Assembly: GCA_963773315.1 (NCBI GenBank)
Contig: CAVZAF010000011.1
Span: 248,001 to 312,000, forward strand
Direction of reading: 5' to 3'
DNA length: 64,000 nucleotides
Source: DATKAS01 sp963773315
Lineage (GTDB): Bacteria > Actinomycetota > Acidimicrobiia > Acidimicrobiales > DATKAS01
A program made the position numbers and the translations under genes. The notes under the pieces were generated by a model. That model saw only the letters and a program-made list of their open reading frames with translations, had not been told where the DNA came from and did no database searches. Below, in pieces: positions 44,545-52,688 of the stretch; position 1 is the first letter of the stretch; each line of letters opens with the position of its first letter.

Positions 44545-45852
44545 ATGCCTCCCCCCAGCAGTGGGCATGGCGGCTCGTCGCGCCCCGACGAGCCCCTGCG
44601 GATCGCCTACCTCTCGTATCGCGGAAAGCCCCACGTCGGCGGCCAGGGGGTCTACACCCGCCATCTGACCAAGGCGCTCGTCGACCTCGGCCACCACGTC
44701 GAGGTGCTCGGCGGCCAGCCGTACCCGGTGCTCGACCCGCGGGTGCCGCTCGTCGAGCTCCCGAGCCTCGACATCTTCAACGACACCTACCCGGGCCGTT
44801 TCCCGGCGTACTGGGAGATCAAGCACTGGCAGGACCTGGTCGAGATCGCCCAGTTCTCGACCGGACGGTTCAGCGAGCCCCTGGCCTTCAGCCTGAGAGC
44901 CTGGCGCTACCTCGACCGCCGCAAGCTCGAGTTCGACCTCGTCCACGACAACCAGTGCCTCGGCTACGGCATCTTGGCCATCGACCGCTTCCTGCCCGTC
45001 CTCGAGACCCTGCATCACCCGATCACGAAGGACCGGGCCCTCGAGGTCGCGCACGTGCCGAACGCGAAGAAGCGTCGATCGGTCAACCGCTGGTACGGCT
45101 TCGTGAAGATGCAGGCCCGCGTCGCCCGCCAGCTCCCCCGCGTGGTCGTGGTGTCCGAGAACTCGATCAACGACATCCACACCGACTTCGGGGTGCCGCG
45201 CGAGAACATGCGGCTCGTCCCGGTCGGCGTCGACCCTGAGCTGTTCAAGCCGCTGCCCCATGTCGAACGCCAGCCCGGCCGGCTGATCACGACTGCCAGC
45301 GCGGACGTCGCCCTGAAGGGCCTCTCCTACCTGCTCGAGGCGCTCGCGAAGCTCCGCACCGAGCGCGATGTCACGCTCACCGTGATCGGCCGTCCGAAGC
45401 CAGGCGGTCGCAGCGCGGAGACCATCGAGAAGCTCGGCCTCACCGAGGTCGTGTCGTTCGTCAGCGGCGTGCCCGACGAGCGCATCGTCGAGCTCTACGC
45501 CGAGGCCGAGCTCGCGATCGTGCCGTCGCTCTACGAGGGCTTCTCGTTGCCTGCGGCCGAGGCGATGGCGACCGGCACGGCGCTCGTCGCGACGACCGGC
45601 GGCGCGCTGCCCGAGGTGACCGGCACCGACGGCGAGACGGTGCTGTCGTGCCCCGCGGGCGACGCCGACGCGCTGGCCGCGACGATCCGCCGCGGCCTCG
45701 ACGACCCCGCGCTGCGCGCCAAAGTCGGCGCGGCGGGTCGCGAACGTGTGATCAGCAGGTGGAGCTGGGCGCACACCGCAACGGCGACGGTCGAGCAGTA
45801 CCGCGAGCTCCTCGACATGCGCGCTCGCGGAGGGCAGGGGCACACGAGCTGA
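44545..45852 (+). CDS. Glycosyltransferase family 4 protein
   Basis: A 435-residue retaining GT-B glycosyltransferase. The N-terminal domain begins L-R-I-A-Y-L-S-Y-R-G-K-P-H-V-G-G-Q-G-V-Y, the donor-side loop is S-A-D-V-A-L-K-G-L-S-Y, and the E-x7-E motif lies in E-G-F-S-L-P-A-A-E-A-M-A-T-G. It adds a sugar from a nucleotide donor to an unknown acceptor. Its stop overlaps the methyltransferase start (TGATG) and a third gene is coupled behind that, so the three likely act in one surface-glycan or glycolipid pathway. Confidence 0.9.
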   Translation: MPPPSSGHGGSSRPDEPLRIAYLSYRGKPHVGGQGVYTRHLTKALVDLGHHVEVLGGQPYPVLDPRVPLVELPSLDIFNDTYPGRFPAYWEIKHWQDLVEIAQFSTGRFSEPLAFSLRAWRYLDRRKLEFDLVHDNQCLGYGILAIDRFLPVLETLHHPITKDRALEVAHVPNAKKRRSVNRWYGFVKMQARVARQLPRVVVVSENSINDIHTDFGVPRENMRLVPVGVDPELFKPLPHVERQPGRLITTASADVALKGLSYLLEALAKLRTERDVTLTVIGRPKPGGRSAETIEKLGLTEVVSFVSGVPDERIVELYAEAELAIVPSLYEGFSLPAAEAMATGTALVATTGGALPEVTGTDGETVLSCPAGDADALAATIRRGLDDPALRAKVGAAGRERVISRWSWAHTATATVEQYRELLDMRARGGQGHTS

Positions 45853-46577
45853 TGCTCACCGTCGACTACGCCAAGCTGGGCGTGCGGCCGGGCGATCGGC
45901 TGCTCGATCTCGGCTGTGGCTTCGGCCGTCATGCGTTCGAGGCCGCCCGGCGCGGTGCCCGGGTCGTGGCCTGCGACATGAGCGACGCGGAGCTGAAGGA
46001 AGTGCGGGCGACGTTCGGCGCGATGGCCGAGGCAGGTCAGGTCGCCGAGGAAGGCTGCACGGGCGCGGTAAACGGCGACGCGGTGCACCTGCCGTTCACC
46101 GACGAGGCGTTCGATCGTGTCATCGCCTCAGAGGTGATGGAGCACATCCCGAACGACTTCGGTGCGATGCACGAGCTCGCCCGAGTGCTGCGTCCGGGCG
46201 GCACGATCGCCGTGACCGTGCCGGCGTGGCTGCCCGAGAGGGTGTGCTGGATGCTCAGCGACGAGTACCACGCGCCGTTCGTCGAGGGCGGGCACGTGCG
46301 CATCTACACCGAGGACGAGCTTCGCGTCCGCATGCGGTCGGCCGGGCTCGTCCCGGGAGCGTCGCACCGCGCGCACTCGTTGCACAGCGCCTACTGGTGG
46401 CTGCGGTGCGCGGTCGGGCCGACGAACGAGACCAACAAGGCCGTCGTCGCCTATCGCAGGCTCCTCGAGTGGGACATCACCAAGGCCCCGGTCGCGACTC
46501 GCACCGCGGACCGCATCCTGAACCCCGTCCTGGGCAAGTCGCTCGTCGTCTACGCGCAGAAGCCGGCCGCCCGATGA
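45852..46577 (+). CDS. Class I SAM-dependent methyltransferase
   Basis: A 241-residue methyltransferase. Motif I is L-L-D-L-G-C-G-F-G-R-H, the acidic residue is in V-V-A-C-D-M-S-D, and the later D-R-V-I-A-S-E-V-M-E-H-I motif is typical. UbiE/Coq5-like enzymes share this pattern, but the position between a glycosyltransferase and a toroid protein suggests a sugar or lipid acceptor. The start overlaps upstream (TGATG) and the stop overlaps downstream (ATGA). Confidence 0.88.
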   Translation: MLTVDYAKLGVRPGDRLLDLGCGFGRHAFEAARRGARVVACDMSDAELKEVRATFGAMAEAGQVAEEGCTGAVNGDAVHLPFTDEAFDRVIASEVMEHIPNDFGAMHELARVLRPGGTIAVTVPAWLPERVCWMLSDEYHAPFVEGGHVRIYTEDELRVRMRSAGLVPGASHRAHSLHSAYWWLRCAVGPTNETNKAVVAYRRLLEWDITKAPVATRTADRILNPVLGKSLVVYAQKPAAR

Positions 46578-47629
46578 CCCGCGTCCCCGAGGTCGAGGGA
46601 GTGCTCGACGCTCGCCAGCTCGACGCCACTCTCGACGCGATCGCGGCGGAGCAGCTGTCCAACGGGCTGATCCTCTGGTACCAAGGCGGTCACTCCGATC
46701 CCTGGAACCACGTAGAGGCAGCGATGGCGCTGGCAGTCGGCGGCCGGCGGACCGAAGCCGAGCGCGCCTACGAGTGGCTGGTCGCGAACCAGCTCGAGAA
46801 CGGCGCGTGGCACAACTACTACCTCGCCGACGGCATCGAGGATCTGAAGCTCGACACCAACGTGTGCGCGTACGTCGCGGCAGGTGTGTGGCATCACTTC
46901 CTGCTGACTCGAGACCGCGGCTTCATCGAGGCGATGTGGCCGGTCGTCGAGCGAGCAATCGACTTCGTGCTGTCGATGCAGACTGCTCGCGGCGAGATCA
47001 TCTGGGCGCGTCACACCGACGGCACGCCGTGGTCGTACGCCCTCCTCACCGGCTCGTCGTCGATCTGCCACAGCCTGCGGTGCGCGGTCGCGATCGCGGA
47101 GGCGGTGGGCGAGGAGCGCCCCGACTGGGAGCTCGCCACGGCGAACCTCGCGCACGTCGTCGCGCATGTGCGCGATGCGTTCGAGCCCAAGGACCGCTGG
47201 GCGATGGACTGGTACTACCCAGTGCTCGCCGGCGTCGTCACTGGCCCGTCGGGAGCGACTCGGCTCGCGGAGCGCCTCAGCACGTTCGTGATGGACGGAC
47301 TCGGAGTCCGCTGCGTCGCGGACCGCCCGTGGGTGACGGCGGCAGAGACCTGCGAAGCGGCGATCGCCTACCTGGTCCTCGGTGACGAGCCGGCGGCACT
47401 CGAGCTGTTCACCTGGGCGCAGGCCCACCGCCTCGACGACGGGGCCTACCTCACCGGCATCGTGCACCCAGAGCAACTGAGCTTCCCCGACGCCGAGCGC
47501 ACCTCGTACACGGCCGCGGCGGTCGTGCTCGCCGCCGACGCACTCAGCCGCGCATCGGCCGCGTCGGGCCTCTTCCTCGGCGAAGACATCCCCTCGTTCA
47601 TCGACACCAGCGACCCCGTCACCGACTGA
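46574..47629 (+). CDS. Alpha/alpha-toroid protein (prenyltransferase/glycosidase-like)
   Basis: A 351-residue protein made of repeated helical hairpins. Segments such as D-P-W-N-H-V-E-A-A-M-A-L, L-D-T-N-V-C-A-Y-V-A-A-G-V and D-W-Y-Y-P-V-L-A-G fit an (alpha/alpha)6 barrel, as in terpenoid cyclase-like and glycan-lyase or hydrolase folds. Automated annotation often says prenyltransferase, but I see no D-x-D-D or D-D-x-x-D motif, so a carbohydrate-active role within this glycan cluster is equally likely. Confidence 0.7.
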   Translation: MTRVPEVEGVLDARQLDATLDAIAAEQLSNGLILWYQGGHSDPWNHVEAAMALAVGGRRTEAERAYEWLVANQLENGAWHNYYLADGIEDLKLDTNVCAYVAAGVWHHFLLTRDRGFIEAMWPVVERAIDFVLSMQTARGEIIWARHTDGTPWSYALLTGSSSICHSLRCAVAIAEAVGEERPDWELATANLAHVVAHVRDAFEPKDRWAMDWYYPVLAGVVTGPSGATRLAERLSTFVMDGLGVRCVADRPWVTAAETCEAAIAYLVLGDEPAALELFTWAQAHRLDDGAYLTGIVHPEQLSFPDAERTSYTAAAVVLAADALSRASAASGLFLGEDIPSFIDTSDPVTD

Positions 47630-47654
47630 CCCCCGACGACCCCCCCCGCCCCAG

Positions 47655-47707
47655 GCGTTCTCGCGCGCATAACCGGCCACATCTGGCGGGTTTTCGTGAC
47701 CGGAACG
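47655..47707. repeat. Intergenic palindromic repeat, family B copy 2
   Basis: Downstream of the toroid gene. Outer arms are CGTTC (47656-47660) and GAACG (47703-47707). The core is AACCGGCCA (47671-47679) against TGGCGGGTT (47684-47692) with a 4-base loop and one mismatch. This is the only family B copy not between convergent genes. It lies at the 3' end of a three-gene operon, which fits a terminator role. Confidence 0.72.
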
Positions 47708-47736
47708 ACGGCGGCTGTTACTTGTATGCTACTTGT

Positions 47737-48099
47737 ATGTCGATCGTGCGACTCGATCACGTCCAGCTCGCGATGCCCGCGGGCCGCGAAGCCGAGGCGG
47801 TCTCGTTCTATGAGGGCTTGCTCGGCATCCCCCACATCCCGAAGCCGCCGCACCTCGCGGTGCGGGGCGGCTGCTGGTTCGAGACCGATGCGGTCAAGGT
47901 GCACCTCGGCGTCGACCCCGACTTCCGCCCCGCTCGCAAGGCACACGCCGCGCTGATCGTCGACGACCTCGACGCGCTGATCGCGACACTCACGGCCGCC
48001 GGGCACATCCCCCGCGACGGCGAGCCGCTGGAGGGATATCACCGCGTCTACGTCGACGACCCGTTCGGGAACCGCCTCGAACTGATGGAGCCGGTGTAG
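47737..48099 (+). CDS. VOC-family (glyoxalase/bleomycin-resistance fold) protein
   Basis: A 120-residue single-domain VOC protein. It opens I-V-R-L-D-H-V-Q-L-A-M-P and ends V-D-D-P-F-G-N-R-L-E-L-M-E, with metal-ligand positions His and Glu retained. Family members bind, isomerise or cleave small molecules; the substrate is unknown. The start is preceded by the tandem words TACTTGTATG-C-TACTTGTATG. TATGCT at 47725-47730 could be a -10 box, which would make the transcript nearly leaderless. Confidence 0.82.
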   Translation: MSIVRLDHVQLAMPAGREAEAVSFYEGLLGIPHIPKPPHLAVRGGCWFETDAVKVHLGVDPDFRPARKAHAALIVDDLDALIATLTAAGHIPRDGEPLEGYHRVYVDDPFGNRLELMEPV

Positions 48100-48100
48100 T

Positions 48101-48193
48101 CCTCGTCGCCGCTCTCCGCTTCGCTTCGATCGGCTCCTGCTCGCTTCGCTCGACAATCGGTGCTTCTCGCACCCGGCGGCGCACTGCGCCGCC
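48101..48193 (-). repeat. Intergenic hairpin repeat, family A copy 2
   Basis: Between the convergent VOC and methyltransferase genes, in opposite orientation to copies 1 and 3. Hairpin 1 (48175-48193 on the plus strand) has perfect 8-bp arms, and hairpin 2 GGTGC-GAGAA-GCACC follows on the minus strand. Then come CGATTGTCGAGCGAAGCGAG and a GAAGCGAAGCGG tail. This is the longest copy and shows the probable full element of about 93 bases. Confidence 0.8.
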
Positions 48194-48199
48194 GCGCGG

Positions 48200-48835
48200 T
48201 CACACTCGGCGGAGGACTCGGAGGCTTCCCGTCGCGCTCGTCTCCTCGAACAGGCCTGACTCGAGCGCGGGCTTGTAGATCTGCTCGTACGGAGGACGAC
48301 CGCCGTCAGCCGGGTCGGGGAAGACGTCGTGGATCGCGAGCGTGCCGCCGACCACGACCTTCGGCGTCCACGACTCGTAGTCCGAGCGTGCCGGCTCGAC
48401 GCCGTGACCGCCGTCGATGAACAGGAACGCGAGCGGGGTCTCCCAGTGCGCGGCGACGACGGGTGACAATCCGACAACCCCGATCACCGTGCCTTCGAGG
48501 TCGGCCTCGCGCATGGTGCGCAGGAACGTCGGCAGCGTGTCCAGCCGACCGGTCGTCGGGTCGATGAGCGTCGTGTCGTGGTGCTCCCACCCGGCCTGGT
48601 TCTCCTCAGAGCCTCGGTGGTGGTCGACGGTGAACACGACAGTGGGAGGGTCGACCTCGAGGCAGGCGGCACCGAGGTACACCGCGGACTTGCCGCAGTA
48701 CGTGCCGACCTCGAGCATGGGCATGCCGGGCAGGGCAAGCGAGGCGGCCACCGCGGCATCGTGCAGCGCGAGGCCTTCGTCCACGGGCATGAAGCCCTTC
48801 GCCGCTTCGGCGATCGCCCGGAGCCGGGCGTCCAC
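48200..48835 (-). CDS. Class I SAM-dependent methyltransferase-like protein
   Basis: A 211-residue protein with motif I M-L-E-V-G-T-Y-C-G-K-S-A-V-Y-L-G and V-F-T-V-D-H-H, like the class-24-type O-methyltransferases that act on small molecules or sugars. The acidic pair in F-L-F-I-D-G-G-H-G is the likely metal or catalytic site. I chose GTG 48835, one base after the GtrA stop (TGACGTG); the ATG 15 codons upstream lies inside gtrA. The two genes form an operon. Confidence 0.8.
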   Translation of the reverse strand: MDARLRAIAEAAKGFMPVDEGLALHDAAVAASLALPGMPMLEVGTYCGKSAVYLGAACLEVDPPTVVFTVDHHRGSEENQAGWEHHDTTLIDPTTGRLDTLPTFLRTMREADLEGTVIGVVGLSPVVAAHWETPLAFLFIDGGHGVEPARSDYESWTPKVVVGGTLAIHDVFPDPADGGRPPYEQIYKPALESGLFEETSATGSLRVLRRV

Positions 48836-48836
48836 G

Positions 48837-49274
48837 TCAGCGGGCTTCGGCGGGAGTGTGCGTGTTGAACAGCACCGCATCGAGGATGACGAACTTCGCC
48901 ACCCAGAGCACGCCGAACCCCGCCAGGTTCGCCAAGCTGACGACGATCGTCGAGTCAGACCACTGCGATGCGACCGCCACGAACAACGTCGACAGGATGA
49001 GACCCGCGAACGTCAGACCCCAGAACGGCACGATCTCGCCCCAGAACCGGTTACGGTCGTTCTTCCCCCAGATCCAGTAGCGGCTGAGGAAGTAGGTCGG
49101 GACGGAGGTGACGGTGACCGAGAAGACGTTCGCCGCGACACCGCTCCAACCGAGCTTGCCGTGCGTGAACCACAGCAAGAGCTGCGTCGACACCGTGCCG
49201 AAGACCGACACGGTCACGTAGCGCAGCGCCTTGCCGCGGAACCGCTGCACGATCGCGCCGGGGCTGAGATCCAT
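48837..49274 (-). CDS. GtrA family membrane protein
   Basis: 145 residues with four hydrophobic segments (about 18-38, 46-66, 86-106 and 115-135), as in GtrA proteins that flip or help move lipid-linked sugars. S-V-F-G-T-V-S-T-Q-L and Y-W-I-W-G are family-like. It lies upstream of a methyltransferase and near the GT4 cluster, so a part in surface-glycan assembly is plausible. Confidence 0.85.
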   Translation of the reverse strand: MDLSPGAIVQRFRGKALRYVTVSVFGTVSTQLLLWFTHGKLGWSGVAANVFSVTVTSVPTYFLSRYWIWGKNDRNRFWGEIVPFWGLTFAGLILSTLFVAVASQWSDSTIVVSLANLAGFGVLWVAKFVILDAVLFNTHTPAEAR

Positions 49275-49292
49275 CGGAGTTCAGGGTAGGGG

Positions 49293-50495
49293 CTAGAGGT
49301 CGATCGCGTTGGCGCGGGCAATCGCTCCGAGCCACCGCGCGCTCGGCTTGACCGTGCGCTCCTGGGTCGTTCGGTCTACTCCGATGAGCCCAAAGGTAGG
49401 GCCGTAGCCGTTCGCCCACTCGAAGTTGTCGAGGAGGCTCCAGTACGTGTAGCCCCGCACGTCGATCGCGTCGTCGATGCACGCGAGCACCCCGAGCAGG
49501 GCGCGACGCACGTACTCGACTCGTCGCGTGTCGTCGGTCGCGGCGATCCCGTTCTCGGTGACGATGATCGGCGTGTGGTTCGTGATGTCCCAGGCCCGGC
49601 GGATCGTGGCCTCGAGCGACTCGGGCCAGAACTCGTAGCCCATGATCGTGGTCTCGACGCCTTCCTCGTTGCCGAGCGTGCGGTCGGGGCCGACACGTTG
49701 GCGGCTGTAGGTCTGCACGCCGATGTAGTCGTCGTTCTCTGCGGCGTGCAGGTAGACGTCCTCGAGGCCGTCGAGGATGTGGGCCGCTCGCTCCGTCGCA
49801 GCCTGCAGCTGCTCGGGGGTGTCGCCCACCGGCCACATCTGCTGCATCGCAAGCGTCAGCCCCGCCGGCACGTCGGGCTGATGACCCTTCAGCACGTCGA
49901 CTGTCTTGTGGTGCGCGTCGACGAACACGTCGTTGGCCTTGCGCCGGAGCGACCGATCCGCCTGCCCGCCGGGCGGGAAGCGCCCGGCGAGATAGCCGAT
50001 CGTCGCGACCATGTTGGGCTCGTTGAAGGTGCAGAAGCGCGTCGTCACGTCGCCGAGATGGGCCGCGACCCGATCCGCGAACCGAGCGAACAGATCAGCC
50101 GTCGCGGGTTCAATCCAGCCGCCCATCTTCGCCACCCAGCGGGGCGTCGTGAAGTGATGCAACGTCACCGTCGCGTCGAGTCCGTTCTCGAGGCACGTCG
50201 CGCACATCCGCTTGTAGTGGTCGAGCGCGGCTTTCGAGAACTCACCGTCCTCGGGCTCGATCCGACTCCATTCGACCGAGAACCGGTACGAGTTGAACCC
50301 GAGACCCGCGAGGAGCTGCAGGTCCTGCGGGTAGCGCGTGTAGTGCTCGCAAGCGTCGCCGCTCGGCTCGATGCATCCCGAGCCCGGCTTGTGCTCCCAC
50401 TCCCACCAATCGTTGTTCCAGTTGCCGCCCTCGACCTGGTGCGCGGCGGTCGCGGTGCCCCAGCGGAAGCCTTCGGGAAACGAGCGCGTCGTCAT
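49293..50495 (-). CDS. Glycoside hydrolase family 1 beta-glucosidase
   Basis: A 400-residue (beta/alpha)8 enzyme that releases terminal beta-linked glucose or related sugars. The acid/base Glu159 is in T-F-N-E-P-N and the nucleophile Glu in I-V-T-E-N-G; substrate contacts include T-A-A-H-Q-V-E-G-G and W-S-L-L-D-N-F-E-W. No signal peptide, so it is cytoplasmic. The ATG lies just before R-S-F-P-E-G-F-R-W-G-T, the usual GH1 N terminus. It is divergent from tesB with a 30-base gap. Confidence 0.93.
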   Translation of the reverse strand: MTTRSFPEGFRWGTATAAHQVEGGNWNNDWWEWEHKPGSGCIEPSGDACEHYTRYPQDLQLLAGLGFNSYRFSVEWSRIEPEDGEFSKAALDHYKRMCATCLENGLDATVTLHHFTTPRWVAKMGGWIEPATADLFARFADRVAAHLGDVTTRFCTFNEPNMVATIGYLAGRFPPGGQADRSLRRKANDVFVDAHHKTVDVLKGHQPDVPAGLTLAMQQMWPVGDTPEQLQAATERAAHILDGLEDVYLHAAENDDYIGVQTYSRQRVGPDRTLGNEEGVETTIMGYEFWPESLEATIRRAWDITNHTPIIVTENGIAATDDTRRVEYVRRALLGVLACIDDAIDVRGYTYWSLLDNFEWANGYGPTFGLIGVDRTTQERTVKPSARWLGAIARANAIDL

Positions 50496-50525
50496 CCGCG
50501 GGACGGTACCTGTCAACATGACCCC

Positions 50526-51410
50526 GTGTTGGCGGACGCGGGGCCGAGTGCGCTCGACGACTTGATCGACCTGCTCGATCTCGAGGCGATCGAGGTCAAC
50601 ATCTTCCGGGGCCACTCACCGGACGAGAAGCGCCAGCGAGTCTTCGGCGGCCAGGTCGCCGGCCAGGCGCTCGTCGCGGCAGCGCGGACGGTGGATCATT
50701 CACCCGAAGATGGGCCGCCCCGCTTCGTGCACTCGCTGCACGCTTACTTCTTGCGCCCGGGCGACGTGGACACACCGATCCTCTACGAGGTCGATCGCAT
50801 CCGCGACGGCAAGTCGTTCACGACCCGTCGTGTCGTGGCGATCCAGCACGGCAAGGCGATCTTCAACCTGCAGGCCAGCTTCCACGTGCACGAAGACGGC
50901 CTCGACCATCAGATCCCGATGCCAGCCGGCGTCCCGGCTCCCGAGCAACTGCCCGACTTCAAGACCCGCATGGCTCCGTACAAGGACGCGTTGGGCGACT
51001 ACTACGACCGGCCTCGCCCGATCGACGTTCGCCACGTCGACGGACGCGCCGAACGTGGCGCGACCGACGCCGACCCTTTCCAGCGTGTGTGGCTGCGCGC
51101 CGACGGGCGGCTGCCCGACGACCCCGTGCTGCACGCGTGCATCGTCACGTACGCGTCCGACATGACTCTGCTCGACACGACGCTCCTCCCTCACAGGGTG
51201 CACTGGCCTGACGACGGCCTGATGATGGCGAGCCTCGATCACGCGATGTGGTTCCACCGGCCCTTCCGGGCTGATGAGTGGCTCCTCTACGACCAGGGCA
51301 CACCGACGACGTCGGGCGGACGCGGTCTCGCGTACGGCTTCATCTACACCGGCGACGGCGCGCTCGCGGTGACCGTCGTGCAAGAGGGTCTGATCCGGGT
51401 GCTGCGGTGA
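50526..51410 (+). CDS. tesB: Acyl-CoA thioesterase II (TesB-like)
   Basis: A 294-residue double-hotdog thioesterase that hydrolyses medium- and long-chain acyl-CoA. Marks: R-V-F-G-G-Q-V-A-G-Q-A-L, V-H-S-L-H-A-Y-F-L-R-P-G-D, the catalytic Asp in S-L-D-H-A-M-W-F-H and the later T-S-G-G-R-G-L. The start is GTG 50526. The frame is open farther upstream only across the divergent gene. Confidence 0.9.
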   Translation: MLADAGPSALDDLIDLLDLEAIEVNIFRGHSPDEKRQRVFGGQVAGQALVAAARTVDHSPEDGPPRFVHSLHAYFLRPGDVDTPILYEVDRIRDGKSFTTRRVVAIQHGKAIFNLQASFHVHEDGLDHQIPMPAGVPAPEQLPDFKTRMAPYKDALGDYYDRPRPIDVRHVDGRAERGATDADPFQRVWLRADGRLPDDPVLHACIVTYASDMTLLDTTLLPHRVHWPDDGLMMASLDHAMWFHRPFRADEWLLYDQGTPTTSGGRGLAYGFIYTGDGALAVTVVQEGLIRVLR

Positions 51411-51432
51411 AACGGGTACGGAGGTGAAACGG

Positions 51433-52599
51433 ATGAACGCTCCCGTCAAGCTCTTCGCTGTCGCAGGCCTCGCGCTCGGCATCGCGATCGTCGCCCTTGC
51501 AAAGTGCTCGCCGCCGCCGAACCCCGGCAACCCGGCCTTCTCGCTCACGACCGTCGCGACGGTCAACCAGCCGATCGCCATGGCGGTGCGCACGGGCGAC
51601 GACACCCTGTATGTCGCCGAGTGGGAGGGACGGGTGCGCGCGATCCGCAACGGCGCCGTCGACCCGACTCCCGTGCTCGACATCTCGCGGCTCACGCGTG
51701 CCAGCGGCGAGCAGGGCTTCCTGGGCCTCGCCTTCTCGCCGGACGGCAGCCACCTCTACGTCGACTACACCGATCTCAACGGCGACTCGCACGTCGACGA
51801 GTTCGCGATGGGAGCCGATGGCCGCGCCGACCCCGCGTCGCAGCGGCAAATCCTGTTCCAGAAGCAACCCTTCCCCAACCACAACGGCGGGCAGCTCGCG
51901 TTCGGCCCCGACGGCTACCTCTACATCGGGCTCGGCGACGGCGGCAGTGGCGGCGATCCACAGGGCAACGGCCAGAACCTGAACACGTGGCTGGGCAAGA
52001 TCCTGCGCATCGATCCGAGCAACCCCTCGGGCGGCCGCGCGTACGGCATCCCGGCCGACAACCCGTTCGCGAACGGCGGAGGGCTCCCGGAGATCTGGGC
52101 CTACGGGCTGCGCAACCCGTGGCGCTTCACGTTCGACAAGGACACCGGCGACCTCTGGATCGCGGACGTCGGTCAGGGCAAGTACGAAGAGATCGACTTC
52201 AGCGCCGCCTCCAACGGCAAGGACGCCGCGAAGGGTGCGAACTTCGGCTGGAACCGGTTCGAGGGCAACCACGACTTCCAGGGCGGCGGAAGCCACGCCG
52301 GCTTCGTGTTCCCCGTCTTCGAGTACACCCACTCCGAGGGGTGCAGCGTGACGGGCGGCTACCGCTACCGCGGCAGTGCGCTGCCGGGCATGCAGGGCGC
52401 CTACGTGTTCGCCGACTACTGCAACAACACGATCAGGGTGCTCAGCCTCACAGGCGGCACTGCGAAGCAGATCTCGTCGGTGAAGGTGGACCCGAAGCCG
52501 ATCGTGTCGTTCGGTCAGGACGCGAAGGGCGAGCTGTACGCGCTCTCGTTCGACGGCGCCGTCTCTCGGCTCGATCCGCCGGCCGCGAAGGTGGGCTAG
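51433..52599 (+). CDS. PQQ-dependent sugar dehydrogenase family protein (GSDH-type propeller)
   Basis: A 388-residue six-bladed propeller of the soluble aldose/sorbosone dehydrogenase family. G-E-Q-G-F-L-G-L-A-F, F-P-N-H-N-G-G-Q-L-A-F-G-P-D-G (with the His expected in catalysis), G-D-G-G-S-G-G-D and Y-G-L-R-N-P-W-R are family hallmarks. The hydrophobic leader ends A-L-A-K-C-S; Lys before Cys makes lipidation doubtful, so export with an uncleaved anchor is possible. GGAGG lies eight bases before ATG 51433, preferred over GTG 51424, which overlaps it. Confidence 0.85.
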   Translation: MNAPVKLFAVAGLALGIAIVALAKCSPPPNPGNPAFSLTTVATVNQPIAMAVRTGDDTLYVAEWEGRVRAIRNGAVDPTPVLDISRLTRASGEQGFLGLAFSPDGSHLYVDYTDLNGDSHVDEFAMGADGRADPASQRQILFQKQPFPNHNGGQLAFGPDGYLYIGLGDGGSGGDPQGNGQNLNTWLGKILRIDPSNPSGGRAYGIPADNPFANGGGLPEIWAYGLRNPWRFTFDKDTGDLWIADVGQGKYEEIDFSAASNGKDAAKGANFGWNRFEGNHDFQGGGSHAGFVFPVFEYTHSEGCSVTGGYRYRGSALPGMQGAYVFADYCNNTIRVLSLTGGTAKQISSVKVDPKPIVSFGQDAKGELYALSFDGAVSRLDPPAAKVG

Positions 52600-52615
52600 C
52601 TACAGGTTGGCTCGG

Positions 52616-52688
52616 GGCGGCGCAATGCGCCGCCTGGGTGCGCGAAGCACCGATTGTCGAGCGAAGCGAGCGGGAGCGTCAGCTCCCG
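52616..52688 (+). repeat. Intergenic hairpin repeat, family A copy 3
   Basis: Between the convergent sugar dehydrogenase and enoyl-CoA hydratase genes. Hairpin 1 is GGCGGCGC-AAT-GCGCCGCC (52616-52634); the loop differs from copy 1 while the stem is kept. GGTGC-GCGAA-GCACC and CGATTGTCGAGCGAAGCGAG follow. The tail is replaced by GGAGC-GTCA-GCTCC (52674-52687), which overlaps the stop codon of the convergent gene. Confidence 0.8.
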
